Source: Podocnemis expansa
Taxonomy: Eukaryota; Chordata; Testudines; Podocnemididae
Reading direction: 5' to 3'
Length of the DNA stretch: 64,000 nt
NCBI GenBank assembly: GCA_007922195.1
Contig: ML682008.1
Coordinates: 4,105,077 to 4,169,076, forward strand
Shown: one piece after another, positions 50,996 through 62,395 of the stretch
How positions within the stretch are numbered: the first letter of the stretch is position 1
Layout: every line of letters begins with the position of its first letter
Notes under the pieces: generated by a model
Database searches by the model: none
Told to the model about the DNA's origin: nothing
What the model saw: the letters and a program-made list of their open reading frames with translations, nothing else
Translations under genes and position numbers: made by a program

Positions 50996-51270
50996 AGGGG
51001 TTGGCAATCCCTGGCACATGTTCCAAACCTGGCATGCAGGTCTATGCACAGCAGCATGCAGTGCTCCTGGCCCTGCAATGCTGTGACTGCTTCCCCCTGC
51101 TGGTCCATCCATGTGGCTCCTGTCCCCCCCTGCTCACTGGGTGTGGGGGTGAAGTCAACAGGAAAAAGCAGCATGTAGCTCCATGTCCCTTTCTGGCCCT
51201 GCCCACAGCAACTCCTAAGGATTTAGGAACAGGGCTGACATGGGGGCTGGCAAATGTTGCCAAACCATGG
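50996..51270. mobile_element. Non-autonomous hAT-like element
   Basis: The ends are AGGGGTTGGCAATCC and TGTTGCCAAACCATGG. The flanks CCTAGAAG (50988-50995) and CCTAGAGA (51271-51278) agree at 6 of 8 positions, fitting an aged 8-bp duplication. The interior carries CTGGCATGCAGGTC and CAGCAGCATGCAG words. Confidence 0.72.
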
Positions 51271-51278
51271 CCTAGAGA

Positions 51279-51620
51279 GAGAAGCAACAAGTACCTGGGG
51301 AGGTGGATATGACTCAGTAAGGTGCAAGCTAAGCAAAACTGAGGCAGTTGAGGCAGAGCTCATGTGGAGTCCCTGAATGCCCTCTGCCTCGCCCAGACCA
51401 CCAGAAGGTAGGCAGGCTGCAGGTGAGTGGTGAACAGACAGTGGCCACCACTGATACAAGTGAGCAGGCCAGAACTGGATTGTATCCTGAAAGAGGAAAA
51501 TTGAATGAACTCAGTCAGAGGGCTTTGGTCCTGCTGAGAACATGTGAAGAAATGGAGCACTGACTACCAGATGGGGCTGCTACTTGAGCCAATTCGCAGG
51601 TACTGTCACCAGGATATGCC
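51279..51620 (+). other. Possible continuation of the LTR-like unit
   Basis: This continues the same composition as 50735-50995 after the hAT insertion. No boundary could be fixed and no coding content is recognised. Confidence 0.3.
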
Positions 51621-54600
51621 TATCAGGTAGGTCACATGCTGTCAAGGGTCTGCATTCTCAGTTTCAATTAATGATATTGGGTACACACTGCAGATGAAGA
51701 ACACAGGGTTCTTAACATCTACTGCAACAGGACATACATGCAGCCTCAGAGCATGAATTATGAAATGTTGCTTTAGCTTAAAACTATATTCTCTGCCTTT
51801 ATTATATTTAAAAATATATCCATTGCAAGGATGTTCCTTTTTTGCATCTTTTTGTTTTCCTTTCTAAAACTCTCTGAATTAAGTTTTTAAAAATCAACGT
51901 TTCCAGCTCATCACATATACCAGCTAGTTTGTCAAGCCAAATGATGTGGGCATGATTCTTCATGGCTTTGCAATAATGTATTTCTGTGCATTGGTAACAT
52001 GCTGCTGTGACATGCTGCACTCTACATACACTCTTGGTCTGTGAGCTGGATATTATTCATGTTCATTTTTACAATGTAACTGTATATGGTCTAACCCAAG
52101 TATGCCATGGCAGGTGTTTTTGGACTCCTCATGCCATGCTCTACATTACTGTTATGGTAGCATGTTTCCTGCAACATCCTACATGTGTACAGATATAAAA
52201 TTCTTCTAGGTCATGTCCTCAGATGTTTTTTAAGATTTAAATATATGCAACCACTCAGAGCTGTATTTCCAGCAGAGGTGTGCGTACAAGAACAATGAAG
52301 CTTATGTACCTTGGTTCAAGAGGGAAAGATCATGCTGATTGCTGGAAATGGATCATCTAGCATGAGGGGTGTTGAGAAAGTTGGAAATAAAACAAAGGGT
52401 TACCCCTGCATAGAGCTTCTTCCCCAGGTTCCATCTTTTATGCAACACTAAAGACTGGTAATCTATCAGTAGGGCACGGAGAATCTGGCTGCAAAGCTGT
52501 CCACAGCCAGGCCTGTGGGTAAGATGGACATAGACAGAAAACAGTGACCTGAGTTTAGATTGAGTGTTCCTTTTGTTTGTGGTAACTGTGGAGGAGGGGA
52601 TAAGACCATGAGACCTAGAGAAGTCCTAGGAAATGAGATGGCAAAATGCCAAGATAGTCAATAGAAAGAGAGCATATGCTTTTGAAATGGGAGAAGCAGC
52701 CCTTCCTGTTTCGTATTTGATGGAGGAAAAGCTCTTGGAAGAACTGGTAAGGGGCCCAAGGAGACAGCTCATGGAGAATCCAGTGACATCTAGGTCTAAG
52801 AAGAAATTAAATCTTTAACTATCCATAGCCGGCCTGCCCTGGAAGCCACCCCATGTGTATGTGTCAGTCTGTGGGGGGGGCATCAGCCCAGCCGGGCCTG
52901 GCCTGGCCCTAGCCCTTCTGCAGAGGACAGGGCTGTAGACTGGAAGGAGAGCTGCAGACCCAGGTGAGGGTGTGTAGGGCCCCAAGTGGGGAGGACCAGG
53001 GGCCCAGTGGCCCCTAATCCACCACTGATTATCTCTTTGACTGAATGATTATTTGATTTTTATAATATCTTGACTTATCACATGACATCTTACTGTAGTA
53101 AATCTTGTTTTTGCTAAAGCAGTGCAATGTTGAATGAAAGTGTGTGAAAAGGCCTTACTGAGAGCAAAAGCTGGTGTGTATTGATGTCTTTGTTAAATTG
53201 ATGGACAAGTATCAATGAGCTTGCAGGGTACTGTGGGGGGCAATGAACCTTGCGAGATGGGATTAGGGGGGTCTCAAGTGGCTAGCGAGCACTGTTTCAT
53301 GGAGTGTGGTGGCTGGTTATACACAGGAGGTTGGATGTGAGCTGAGCCAGGAGAGGGGTTCACACAGCAAATGGATAAGTCAGGGCCCTGGAGTAGAGAA
53401 TGGGGGCACACCTGCTCACTAGCCTATGTTGTAGGAGGGCAATGTCAAAACCACTAATACAGAATGGCAGTGCATTACATCCATATTGTAGAGATCTAAA
53501 TGACTTCATGAAGTGCAAAGTAGTGGGGAATCCACTCCATTCATCCCTATATTCAGGACCAGCATTAGACTGCAAAGTACTGTACAAAGCAAGTTCTGGG
53601 ACCTCATATGCCTTCTGCTAATATTTATACTTTATGTAGTATAGTGGGAAAACCTGGCAGTTAATTGGGTTGGACTAGTGTGTGATGTGGGCTTCAGTAA
53701 GCAAATGCAGAAAGATTTTTCTCATCAGGAGAAAGTTGGGTCAAAGATTTTCTTATGCTGAAAATTCAGAGAGCCATTTTATTTATATCCAGTGTAAACA
53801 CTATTTACAGTGCCCAAATGGTGTAAAGGGGCCTTAGTGTAACAGAATCAGAAACTTCAGCCTTCAAGTAACATATTGGATTTTAAAGTCTGCAGGTGCC
53901 GCATATAGAATAGTTCTTGCACCTGTCAACCTGCAGCAGCAGCTGAAATCTGCAGGTGATTACATCCAAGTTCCTCTTTGCCATCCTTTGTATCAGGCTG
54001 TCAGCTCCTCCCCACCCCTGCTGCAATATGACTGAGTTTACAAGTCTGTTAGTTCCCTGAACCCCTCCAACCAACTCAGGCTGTAGTGCAATAAGAATTC
54101 TGCTTGTCTTGGTTCTCGGTCTACAGCCCAGAGTGGAGGCTTACCATCTAAAGAACAGGACTGGGGAAGAAAGGCATTTCTCTCAGTACTAGCCTCACAT
54201 GAAAGTGAAATGAGTAATTCAGGTCTGGCACTGGCACAATTTTTACAGTGGTAGCGTTGAAAGGGAATATGCTAGGTTTTAACACCAATCAAGTTTGTCT
54301 GTCTGCCCTGCGGTCGCAATCTACTGAGGGGTGGACAAGTCAAACCTGAGCATTGTTGTGACCCAGGCAAATGCAGTGTCCCCATACAGCAAACCAGGGG
54401 TTACCTCTGGGTTACCCTATTTTGGGTTCCCAAAAGAGGACTCTATTGGGGGGAACTGGAGGTGGTATTGGGGGGGATGCTGGAGGGCTATGTGTGTGCC
54501 ATGAAGGATACTGGATGAGTTTGAGAGGGGTATTTGGTGATGCTGGACAGACTTCTTCCTGAGAAGGGATATTTGGGGAGCACTGGAGGGAGCATGTACT

Positions 54601-55590
54601 GGGAAGGGCACGTGGGGGATGCTGAAGTGGTGCTCCGACATGACACTTGAGGACAGTGTCATTCTCTGCTGGTGAGGCAGCTGGAGCAAACCCAGTATTC
54701 AGAGCCAGCCATCAGTCACACCTCCCTGTGCAATCCTCTCCCCCGGGCTGGTAGCCAGGGCCTGGGTGGGCAGAATCCAAGCTGGGAGGGACTGATTGAG
54801 AAGCAGACCAATCAGGGGCCCTTTCTGAGTTGTAGCATCTGCTCTGCAAAAATCCTTGATCTTTCCTGTTACTTGAAAAATCCACCAGAAGAGAGGATCA
54901 AGCGTTCAGGACCTTGCCTCTTTTTGGAGAAGGAGAGCCTATACAAACCATAGGTGCATGGGGGGGTTTGTGCAAAACTGCTTCAGACAGTCTATACCTG
55001 GAACAGAGGCATGTAAAGAATCCATTCTCCACACAGCTGAACCATCACGAAATCAGAGAAATCATAAGTCTAGAATTAATCCTGATGTGCCCACAAGTCC
55101 TGATTTGGACTCTCCTACAGTACTCAGAGGGTACTGGCTAGTGTGGGAAAACCAGCAGACATCCTTTTGACCACCAGAGTCAACTAGAGTTAATTCATGC
55201 ACATAGGTATGCTAATTGTCCCAGGACCTCTCCTCAGATGACTCATTCCCAGGTCAGGGTGAGTATTGTGTGACTTTTCTGCTGTAAACTACCTAGGGAA
55301 GTATCACATAGACACACCACATCCTCCTCACAAAACGCACTAGTCCCTCAGGATAAGAAATTCATTTCTTGTGGTTCATGAGACACTAATCTCCAATAGT
55401 AGTAATTAATTCAGTTAAAATAAACAGAAGGATAAACAAAAGCCTGCAACTAGGGTCCTTAATTTTGAAACAGGAAAGCTCAAATTTAAGGGAATTAGCT
55501 GGGAAGTGGACTGCACTGAAGAACTCAATCTGAATATGAAGCAGACTTTGAATTACTTATCATTGAAGTTACATAAACTGTCTGAAGCCA
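51621..55590. other. Intergenic, few features
   Basis: Mostly unique-looking DNA. A GC-rich block at about 52825-53030 (CATAGCCGGCCTGCCC... CAGTGGCCCCTAATCCACCACTG) resembles the GC-rich non-autonomous repeats elsewhere in the window. No gene is recognised. Confidence 0.45.
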
Positions 55591-55592
55591 AG

Positions 55593-55690
55593 TAAAGGGG
55601 TGGCTGTATTAGTCTAGTTCAGCAAAACAAACAAGGAGTCTGGTGGCACTTTTGGAGACTAACAAATTTATCATATGAGCCAGTATTTCA
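55593..55690 (-). mobile_element. Penelope-linked arm
   Basis: AAAGGGGTGGCTGTATTAGTCTAGTTCAGC followed by AAGGAGTCTGGTGGCACTTTTGGAGACTAACAAATTT. Single arm. Confidence 0.72.
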
Positions 55691-56388
55691 AGTAAGGAGA
55701 CACAGTTTGTACGGAAGAGGTGTGGAGCTAGGTCATGAGTAAGCATCTCAAACTCCTTCTTGTTATCTGGAAAAGTTCTCCATAGCTCCAGAATCTATCT
55801 ATCCATGATAAGTTCTTCACTCCAGTTCTTGGGAAATATCTCTTCCATCATTTTATTTCAAGTCTTAGTTTTCTGTTTGACAGGTTGTGTTGTAAACCAG
55901 CATCTCTAGATTAAGAGTACAGCTAAAGTATATGAACTACACTTTGGTCACACCCTATTCATTTCACTGAAAAATGCCAGGGCTGCAAAGTTATCACAGG
56001 CAAGATGTTAAAATCCCACACTGGCTGGATTCTAGGGAAATAAGGCTTCCTTGGTAAAGTATTTAGTGGCATTGTGCTTCAAAATGTCTGAGCCTCACCT
56101 GAGAACTCTTTGCCACATAAGTTTCCACGCCTCTGCAGAGGCATCATTTGGTTGCATAAGACAGTCATCCCACTCTTGTGGGGAACTTTCCTCATTTCTG
56201 TGCTACCCCAGCAGAATCAGTGAGAGGCTGAGTCCTTGCCCTACTTGCCTTTACCTGGTTGCTTAACCCAACCTCAAGGACTCCGCTTCCACTCACCCAT
56301 ACTGCAGAGTCCTCAAAACCCCCACAAGGATGGGTCTAGGATTCCTGGGAGGCTTAACAATCTTGTCATCCTAGTCCCTGTGACAATA
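55691..56388. other. Intergenic, no feature seen
   Basis: Unique-looking sequence without recognised gene or repeat. Confidence 0.45.
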
Positions 56389-57594
56389 CAATGGCTGTGT
56401 ACTTGCAAAGTTTTATTTGAAACAAGTCATTTTGAAATGACTTATTTTGAAATAAACCCTTATTTCAAAATGACTTATTTCAAATTAAAAAAAGAAATTG
56501 AAATAAGGCAATCCCCTCCAATCGAAATAGCATGTCCACACAGGGCATGCTATTTTGATTCAGCAGAGGGGCAATCTGGGAGGTGTGGCAACATCGCACC
56601 CTGGCGGGCCATGTTGCCACCCAATCCCCTGCCTGGCTCTCACCTGGAGAGCCAGGCAGGGGAAAAAGCACCTGGGTGGGGGACAGGTCCCCCAGCCCAC
56701 TGGCTGGGCAAGGGGGATCGCCAGCAGTAAGGGGGGCTGGGTTCCCCCAACCACTTGCCCCACTGCCCTAGCCACAGGGCAGTCGGGGCACAAGGGCTCC
56801 CCTGCCTGCTTGCCCTGCTGCCGCTGCAGCTGGGCAAGCAGGTTGGGGAGCCATGGTACCCTCTGGCTCCCGGCTTGCAGCGGGAGCCAGAAAAGCCAGC
56901 GGGGCAGCCGCAGTCTCCCCAATTGCCCCGCCACGGCGGCAGTGGGACAAGTGGTTGGGGGAGCCCCAGCTCCCGGCTCAGTCCCACATCCGCCGCTCAC
57001 AGTGGCTGTGGGGCGGGCAGGAGCCAGGGCTCTGGTCTCTGCCTCGCCACCCCAGCACGGGGCGGCTGCAGCCCTGGCAGGGTATGGCTCCGGCCACCAG
57101 CTCTGCTCCCCCTGCCCTGGCTGAGCGCATGCTGCCCGGGCGGGCAGGGGCTGTGGCACCAGCTTTGCGCCCCCCCCCCCCCCCGGGGTCGGCGCTCTGG
57201 CATGGGGGCAGAGCTGGTGCCGCAGCCCCTGCCAGCCNNNNNNNNNNNNNNNNNNNNNNNNNNNNNNNNNNNNNNNNNNNNNNNNNNNNNNNNNNNNNNN
57301 NNNNNNNNNNNNNNNNNNNNNNNNNNNNNNNNNNNNNGGCGCTCTGGCATGGGGGCAGAGCTGGTGCCGCAGCCCCTGCCAGCCCAGGTGGCAGAGCAAG
57401 CTGGGCGCCTTGCTCCCCGAACTCCTGGCCGCCTGAAAAGAGGCCAGGGAAGATACCTGCTGTGGCACCCCTGGCCGCTTGTAAGCGGTGGGGTGGGGCA
57501 AGTGCCAGTTCCCTCAGCCCCTCTCAGGCTCTGTAGCCTGCCGTCAATTTTACCTGTGTTCTTCTGAAATAAAAAAAGATGTGTGGCCATACCC
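56389..57594. mobile_element. Large palindromic-ended element with GC-rich interior (contains assembly gap)
   Basis: The left end, ATGGCTGTGTACTTGCAAAG, is followed by TTATTTGAAACAAGTCATTTTGAAATGACTTATTTTG. The right end, TTCTGAAATAAAAAAAGATG, is followed by TGTGGCCATACCC. These resemble the termini of 8521-8914 and 18443-18891. The centre (about 56570-57520) is very GC-rich, unlike the other copies. It has overlapping open frames on both strands that include the N gap and are not credible genes. Confidence 0.6.
57238..57337. other. Assembly gap, 100 N
   Basis: Exactly 100 N, the usual placeholder for a gap of unknown size. The 47 bases before it (57191-57237) and the 47 after it (57338-57384) are identical. 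Confidence 1.
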
Positions 57595-60500
57595 TATATG
57601 ACCCCTCTCTAAGATACAGCCTGTGCACTGGCCCCTACCCTAACACACTAATTGCTACGTTAAGTTCAAAATGGTAAGAACAAAAAGGTTAGAAGATGGA
57701 AAAGGATGGTGGACATGGGGAACTCCACAAACAGTTTCTTCAGCTTAAGGAAAGTTTATAACCTAGTCCTCACTCATCCCAGGCCTCCCTCCTAAGATCT
57801 GGCTGCACTGAGGTGATACCACAGGTAAGACACCTGCATTAGAGATGGCCATACACCCTCAAGCTCTAAATGGCAGGAAACCTTCCCTCCAGCATTGACC
57901 ATCTTGTTGGGTGCTCATCCTCCACATCTGGTCCTCCAGGGCCTCTTGTCCAGTGTTGTCTTCCCTCCCTGCCTCACTTTCCCCAACTGCTCAGCACTGT
58001 CAGCTCTAGTATTACTTGTGGCACAGACCACATCTGCCCTCCTGATGGTGGCCCAGCACCTTCCCACTATAGCTCTGTGCTAGCTCACTGTCAGTGTAGC
58101 TGGTCTCTGCTACTCCTGCTCCAAGATGCACCAGCTCCAGTTCGCCTTCTGGGCTGCTTCTCTGGCCCCTCTGCTTCTGGTTGCTGGTTGTGTCTCCAGT
58201 TTAGCGCAAGCTGTTTCTCTCTCCTTAGTTCTGGCTCAGGCAGCTGCAGCTACAGCTAATGCAGAGGATGCCCCTCCTGGCTCCATTATTGGCCTTCCTG
58301 CCTATCAATGAAATATTGGCTTCTCCCTCATTGTTCCTGGAGACTGTCAGTCTCAGGATCCAGATTTCTCTTTGGCTCTTCCCCTTTCTTTTAGCCCTAG
58401 TCTATACTTGAGGGCTTTTCAGCAGCAGTTGACCACCTATTACAAGGAACATAAATTTCCTTGAGTAACTTGCAGCAAGTTTGTAAGCCACCAGTACACT
58501 TCCAGGAAAAGCCAACAGCAAATCCCTTGCTGTTGGATTTCCCCTATGCCCCCTAGCTCCAAGCACTTCCACGGCTGACTTCTGGGAGCAGTGAAGCAAC
58601 TTAAGACTGACTGCAAAATAGCTCCTTGAACACCAAGCTGATGGTGGTGAATATTCTGCTGTCAATCTACACATACCTTTAGTGTTGAAAGAGGGCCAAT
58701 CAAAAAAAAACAAAAAACCCTCAAGTTTTATGCAGAGGCCAACAGCTCACTTATACTAGGAAAATGCTACTAAGTCAATTTCCAAATAATTTTTGAAATT
58801 AAAAAGCATTTGCAGTATATGAGGGGAATTTCTATAATCAAATTATGCTTATCTTTTCCTCTCTCTAATTCTGTAATTTCATTGCTCACTACACCCCATT
58901 TATTATCAATGAGGAGAAACTGCAGCAAATTCCTTCAGTTTCCAGCAGTTTGTCGTTCAACCCACCCCAACGTTCTGGTAAATGAACAACATACCTTTGT
59001 AGCATAAGAAAATTCTCCAAAAGAAAATCTTAAATATGTTATAAGATAAATTATATGATATTAAGGTGTCTTCATGCTAGTAATCAATTGCTGAAATGTT
59101 TCTGCAGCTTTGGAACTTTTCTGGGGCCTTGGGTGCAGGGCAGAGGCTAGTCTGACAGCTCCCTGTAACTCAATCACCTCTGAATTGTAAAAGCAGGAAA
59201 TATTAGCCTACACATTTTTTATAAATGAGAAGGGAAACTGCTACCAGAAAATTATCAAGTAAGAAATATCTCATTCTATGTGAATTTAGGAGCAATGTAG
59301 AAAGTTGGAAAATTGCTGTCAAGAGATTCAGTGGAAGAATTTCAATGGAAAATAAATGAATATATTTTAGCTCTGTGCAGTTTCCAGTTTTCATGTGAAA
59401 CCACCAAAACATAACTAACAGGGAATCCAATCTTCTGCATGCATTCTGAGTGTGCATTACTCGAAAGAAAAATTTTTTATCAGTAGTGGTTATAGCTTTG
59501 AGTTAATTCACAGGTATGCTATGCACAGTTTGGGTCTGAAGCAATAATTCAAGGATTCAGAAATCAGTAGCTAAAGAATTCTTTTCCAGCTGCTGGGTTG
59601 CATGCTAGTTAGGATGAATTAGAAGAATTAATATTTTCTCTCATGCATTGCAAACTGTAAGTGGCAGTTAAAATGCTAGGTTATTCCCTGGCATATCCCC
59701 ATATATCAGATGTCAGATCTTACAAGATATAGCTGTAAAGGAACTTGCACTATGATCACTGATTTTTTTTTTTCCCCCCACCCCTCAATCCTTTATACCC
59801 TCCCCAGCTGGTTGTAAGCTTTTTATTAAAAATTGTCAAATTTTGTAGGGTTGCAAGAATCCAAGCATTTCAGAAACATTTTTTTAAATGTCAAGTTAAT
59901 GGATATTAACTTTGCTCGGAATTAAGACAGATTGTATCAGTGCTTAGTCTGTCTTGTAAACTACTACCCCTTCCACTTGCATCACAGGTGTGAATCTGGG
60001 TGATGGAAGCATTTCTGATCCATTGCCTGCAGCTGCTGAGTCACGATTGTGAGAAGTAGATAAAGGAATCTGCAATATAGAGGCTGACACTGGAAAAGTG
60101 ATGTGCACATCAGAGCATGGTTATAGGTGAAGGCAGCAACTTTATTAAACTATTAACCAGCAAGAAACCACTCTCTCAGCTACCCAGTGGGGTTATTCCA
60201 CTGCAGAATTCAACTAAGCAGCAGTGGAGAGGGGATTTATAAACTGAGGATAGGTCTAAGGGCAATGTCTGCTCTACATCCCCAAAAATGTATGAAGCCA
60301 GACCCTCAATGCATTCCCTTTATCCATGCTGGAGATGAGAGAGAGGATGTGGGCAGCCCCAAGGTGAGTGAAACAGGGAGGCCTCCTCATCCCATACATA
60401 AGCAGGTCATTGGGGTACAGTGACCTCACACTGGACCCCTTTTTAAATCACCAACTATATTAGAAGCCATTACAGGAATTATAGCAGCCATCTTAGATGC

Positions 60501-60640
60501 CCATCTCCACCTAAAGAGGCAGCTAAAAAATCTATCCATCTTCCTGACATTATCCAAGAAAATAATCTGATCTTCTGTCAGTTGGACTTTATTCTCTCTA
60601 AACAGCTCTGGGGAGGTATATTTAATTCTCATTGAGAAAA
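57595..60640. other. Intergenic, no feature seen
   Basis: Mixed-composition unique-looking DNA. Short open frames at 57870-58310 are Ser/Leu/Pro-rich and not recognised. No repeat was identified with confidence. Confidence 0.45.
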
Positions 60641-60649
60641 AGAATAATA

Positions 60650-61440
60650 AACATAGCAGCTATCTTTAAAAGAAGGGAACAAATTAGACCCAGCAAATTG
60701 TATACAACTCAGCTTAACTTCAAAACCTGGGAAGATATTGCAAGAAATTATTAAACTATCAATTTGTAACTACCTAGAGTACAAAGTGAGTGAAAAACCC
60801 ACTGAGACCATTCCAAAAGAGTAGCTGTCAATGGTTCACTGAAGCTGGAGTGAGTGTAGCTTGTGGGTCCCACAGAGATCAATCCTGAATTTGGTGGTAT
60901 TCAATATTTTAATTAGTAGTTGGGATAATGATGGAGAGTGTATCCTTATTACATCTGCAGATAGCACTGTGATAGTTCTCAGGACACCAGAACTGTCACC
61001 TTGTTACTGCTATGCATTCAGCAAAAAAGAGCTTAATGGAGCAACGTTCCCTGATGCCATCAGTCAGTCACCTAAAGACTTTCTTTAGCCTTACTTCTTT
61101 CACATTAATAATTGGAGCATCAAGACTCATACTGTCTCTGAGTATGTTAACATCTTTTAAGAAGATTCTGGTCTTTGTTTTCCATGTTCACTGAAAGTAG
61201 AACAAGAAGTAATGGGCTTAACCTGCAGCAACAGATATTCAGGTTAAATTTTAGATAAAAATTTCCAACTATGGGGTAACTAACCTGTAATAATAGGTTT
61301 CCAAAGGAGATTGTGAAATCTCCATCATGATTGCAGGTTAAGAAAAGGTTGGATGAACACCTGTCAAGAACAGTCTAATTTTATTTGGTCCCACTTTAGT
61401 GCAGGAATTAATGACTACCTGAGATTTCTTCCAGCTTCAA
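60650..61440 (+). mobile_element. CR1/L3-like LINE fragment, very decayed
   Basis: Plus-strand translation near 60861-60970 gives WVPQRSILNLVVFNILISSW and a degraded ITSADST in place of FADDT, matching the RT palm. Around 61210-61360, GLNLQQQIFRLNF-like text fits the C-terminal region. Frames are broken throughout. Confidence 0.6.
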
Positions 61441-61474
61441 TGAAGTCTCTTGAATGGTGATAAGTTCCCAAGTG

Positions 61475-61675
61475 ATACCCATGTTAGTTTGTATATAGCA
61501 AAACCAACAAAAGCCCTGTGGCTCCTTAAAGATTAACGCAAGTCTTCAGGCATAAGTTTCATGGACTACAACCACTTTGCCAGATGTAGCTGACGAAGTG
61601 GGTTGCAGCCCACAAAAGCTTATGCCTGAAGTGTGTTAATCTTTAAGGTGCCACAGGACTTTCATTGTTAATGAA
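61475..61675. mobile_element. Short fold-back repeat related to the Penelope-linked family
   Basis: Left half: GTGATACCCATGTTAGTTTGTATATAGC, then CCCTGTGGCTCCTTAAAGATTAACGC. Right half: GCTGACGAAGTGGGTTGCAGCCCACAAAAGCTTATGCC, then GTTAATCTTTAAGGTGCCACAGGACT. It is the same variant as 22855-23025. Confidence 0.72.
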
Positions 61676-61915
61676 ATCTCTGCTACTCTATTCTGGCAAT
61701 GTTTACTTTCCCAGTTTACTCCTGATGTGCATTACTAATCATTGCCAGTTTGGCAATTCTTCATCAAACCTTTCTTCAAAACATCTCTGGTCAGACTATT
61801 ATAGCGCTGGGGGGAAAGGGTTGAAATATGGCTGACATCCTTCTTTATCTTAATAATTAGTTTCAACCCTTGAATCAGTGACTTAAATCATTGACTGAAT
61901 TATTATGTCCTAAAT

Positions 61916-62080
61916 CAGTGGCTCTGAACCTTTCCAGATCACTGTTCCCTTTCAGCAGTCTTATTTGTCTTGCACACCAAGTTTCATCTCATTAAAAATT
62001 ACTTGCTTACAAAATCAGACAAAAATGAGTTTCAGAGCACATTATTACTGAAAAAATGCTTGCTTTCTTGAATTTTGTTC
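61916..62080 (+). mobile_element. hAT element 5' fragment
   Basis: CAGTGGCTCTGAACCTTTCC at the left end, then TTGTCTTGCACACCAAGTTTCATCTC and TTACTTGCTTACAAAATCAGAC, as in a common turtle hAT family (recalled). The right half is missing. Confidence 0.7.
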
Positions 62081-62084
62081 TGTT

Positions 62085-62395
62085 TACCTCAGATCATTTC
62101 ATCAGTTTGTCCAAATTCTTTTGTATTGTGACCCTATCCTTCAAAGTGCTCACAACCCCTCCCAGCTTGGTGGTATCTGCAGACTTTAAGTTTGGTCTCT
62201 ATGCCATCATTTAAGTCATTAATAAAAATGTTGAATAAAACTGTAGCCCTGACAGATCCCTGCAGCACCCCACTTATGTGCTTCCAGCCTGAATGTGAAC
62301 CATTGATAACTACCCTCTGGGAATGGTTATCCAACCAGTTTTTCACCCATCTAATAGTAGCTCTATATAGTTTGTACCTCACCAGTTTAAATGTT
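62085..62395 (-). mobile_element. CR1 LINE RT fragment, minus strand
   Basis: Minus-strand reading gives KNWLDNHSQRVVINGSHSGW and GVLQGSVRATVLFNIFINDL. A frameshift near the FADDTK motif follows, where the same bases read as VCRYHQAG in the original frame. Internal fragment only. Confidence 0.82.

Noticed and set aside
51001..51312. Open frame of 103 codons
   Set aside because: It lies across a hAT element and its right flank.
56560..57501. Long open frames (up to 313 codons) on both strands in the GC-rich block
   Set aside because: They run straight through the 100-N gap, overlap each other in several frames, and consist of Gly/Ala/Pro/Arg low-complexity sequence inside a repeat.
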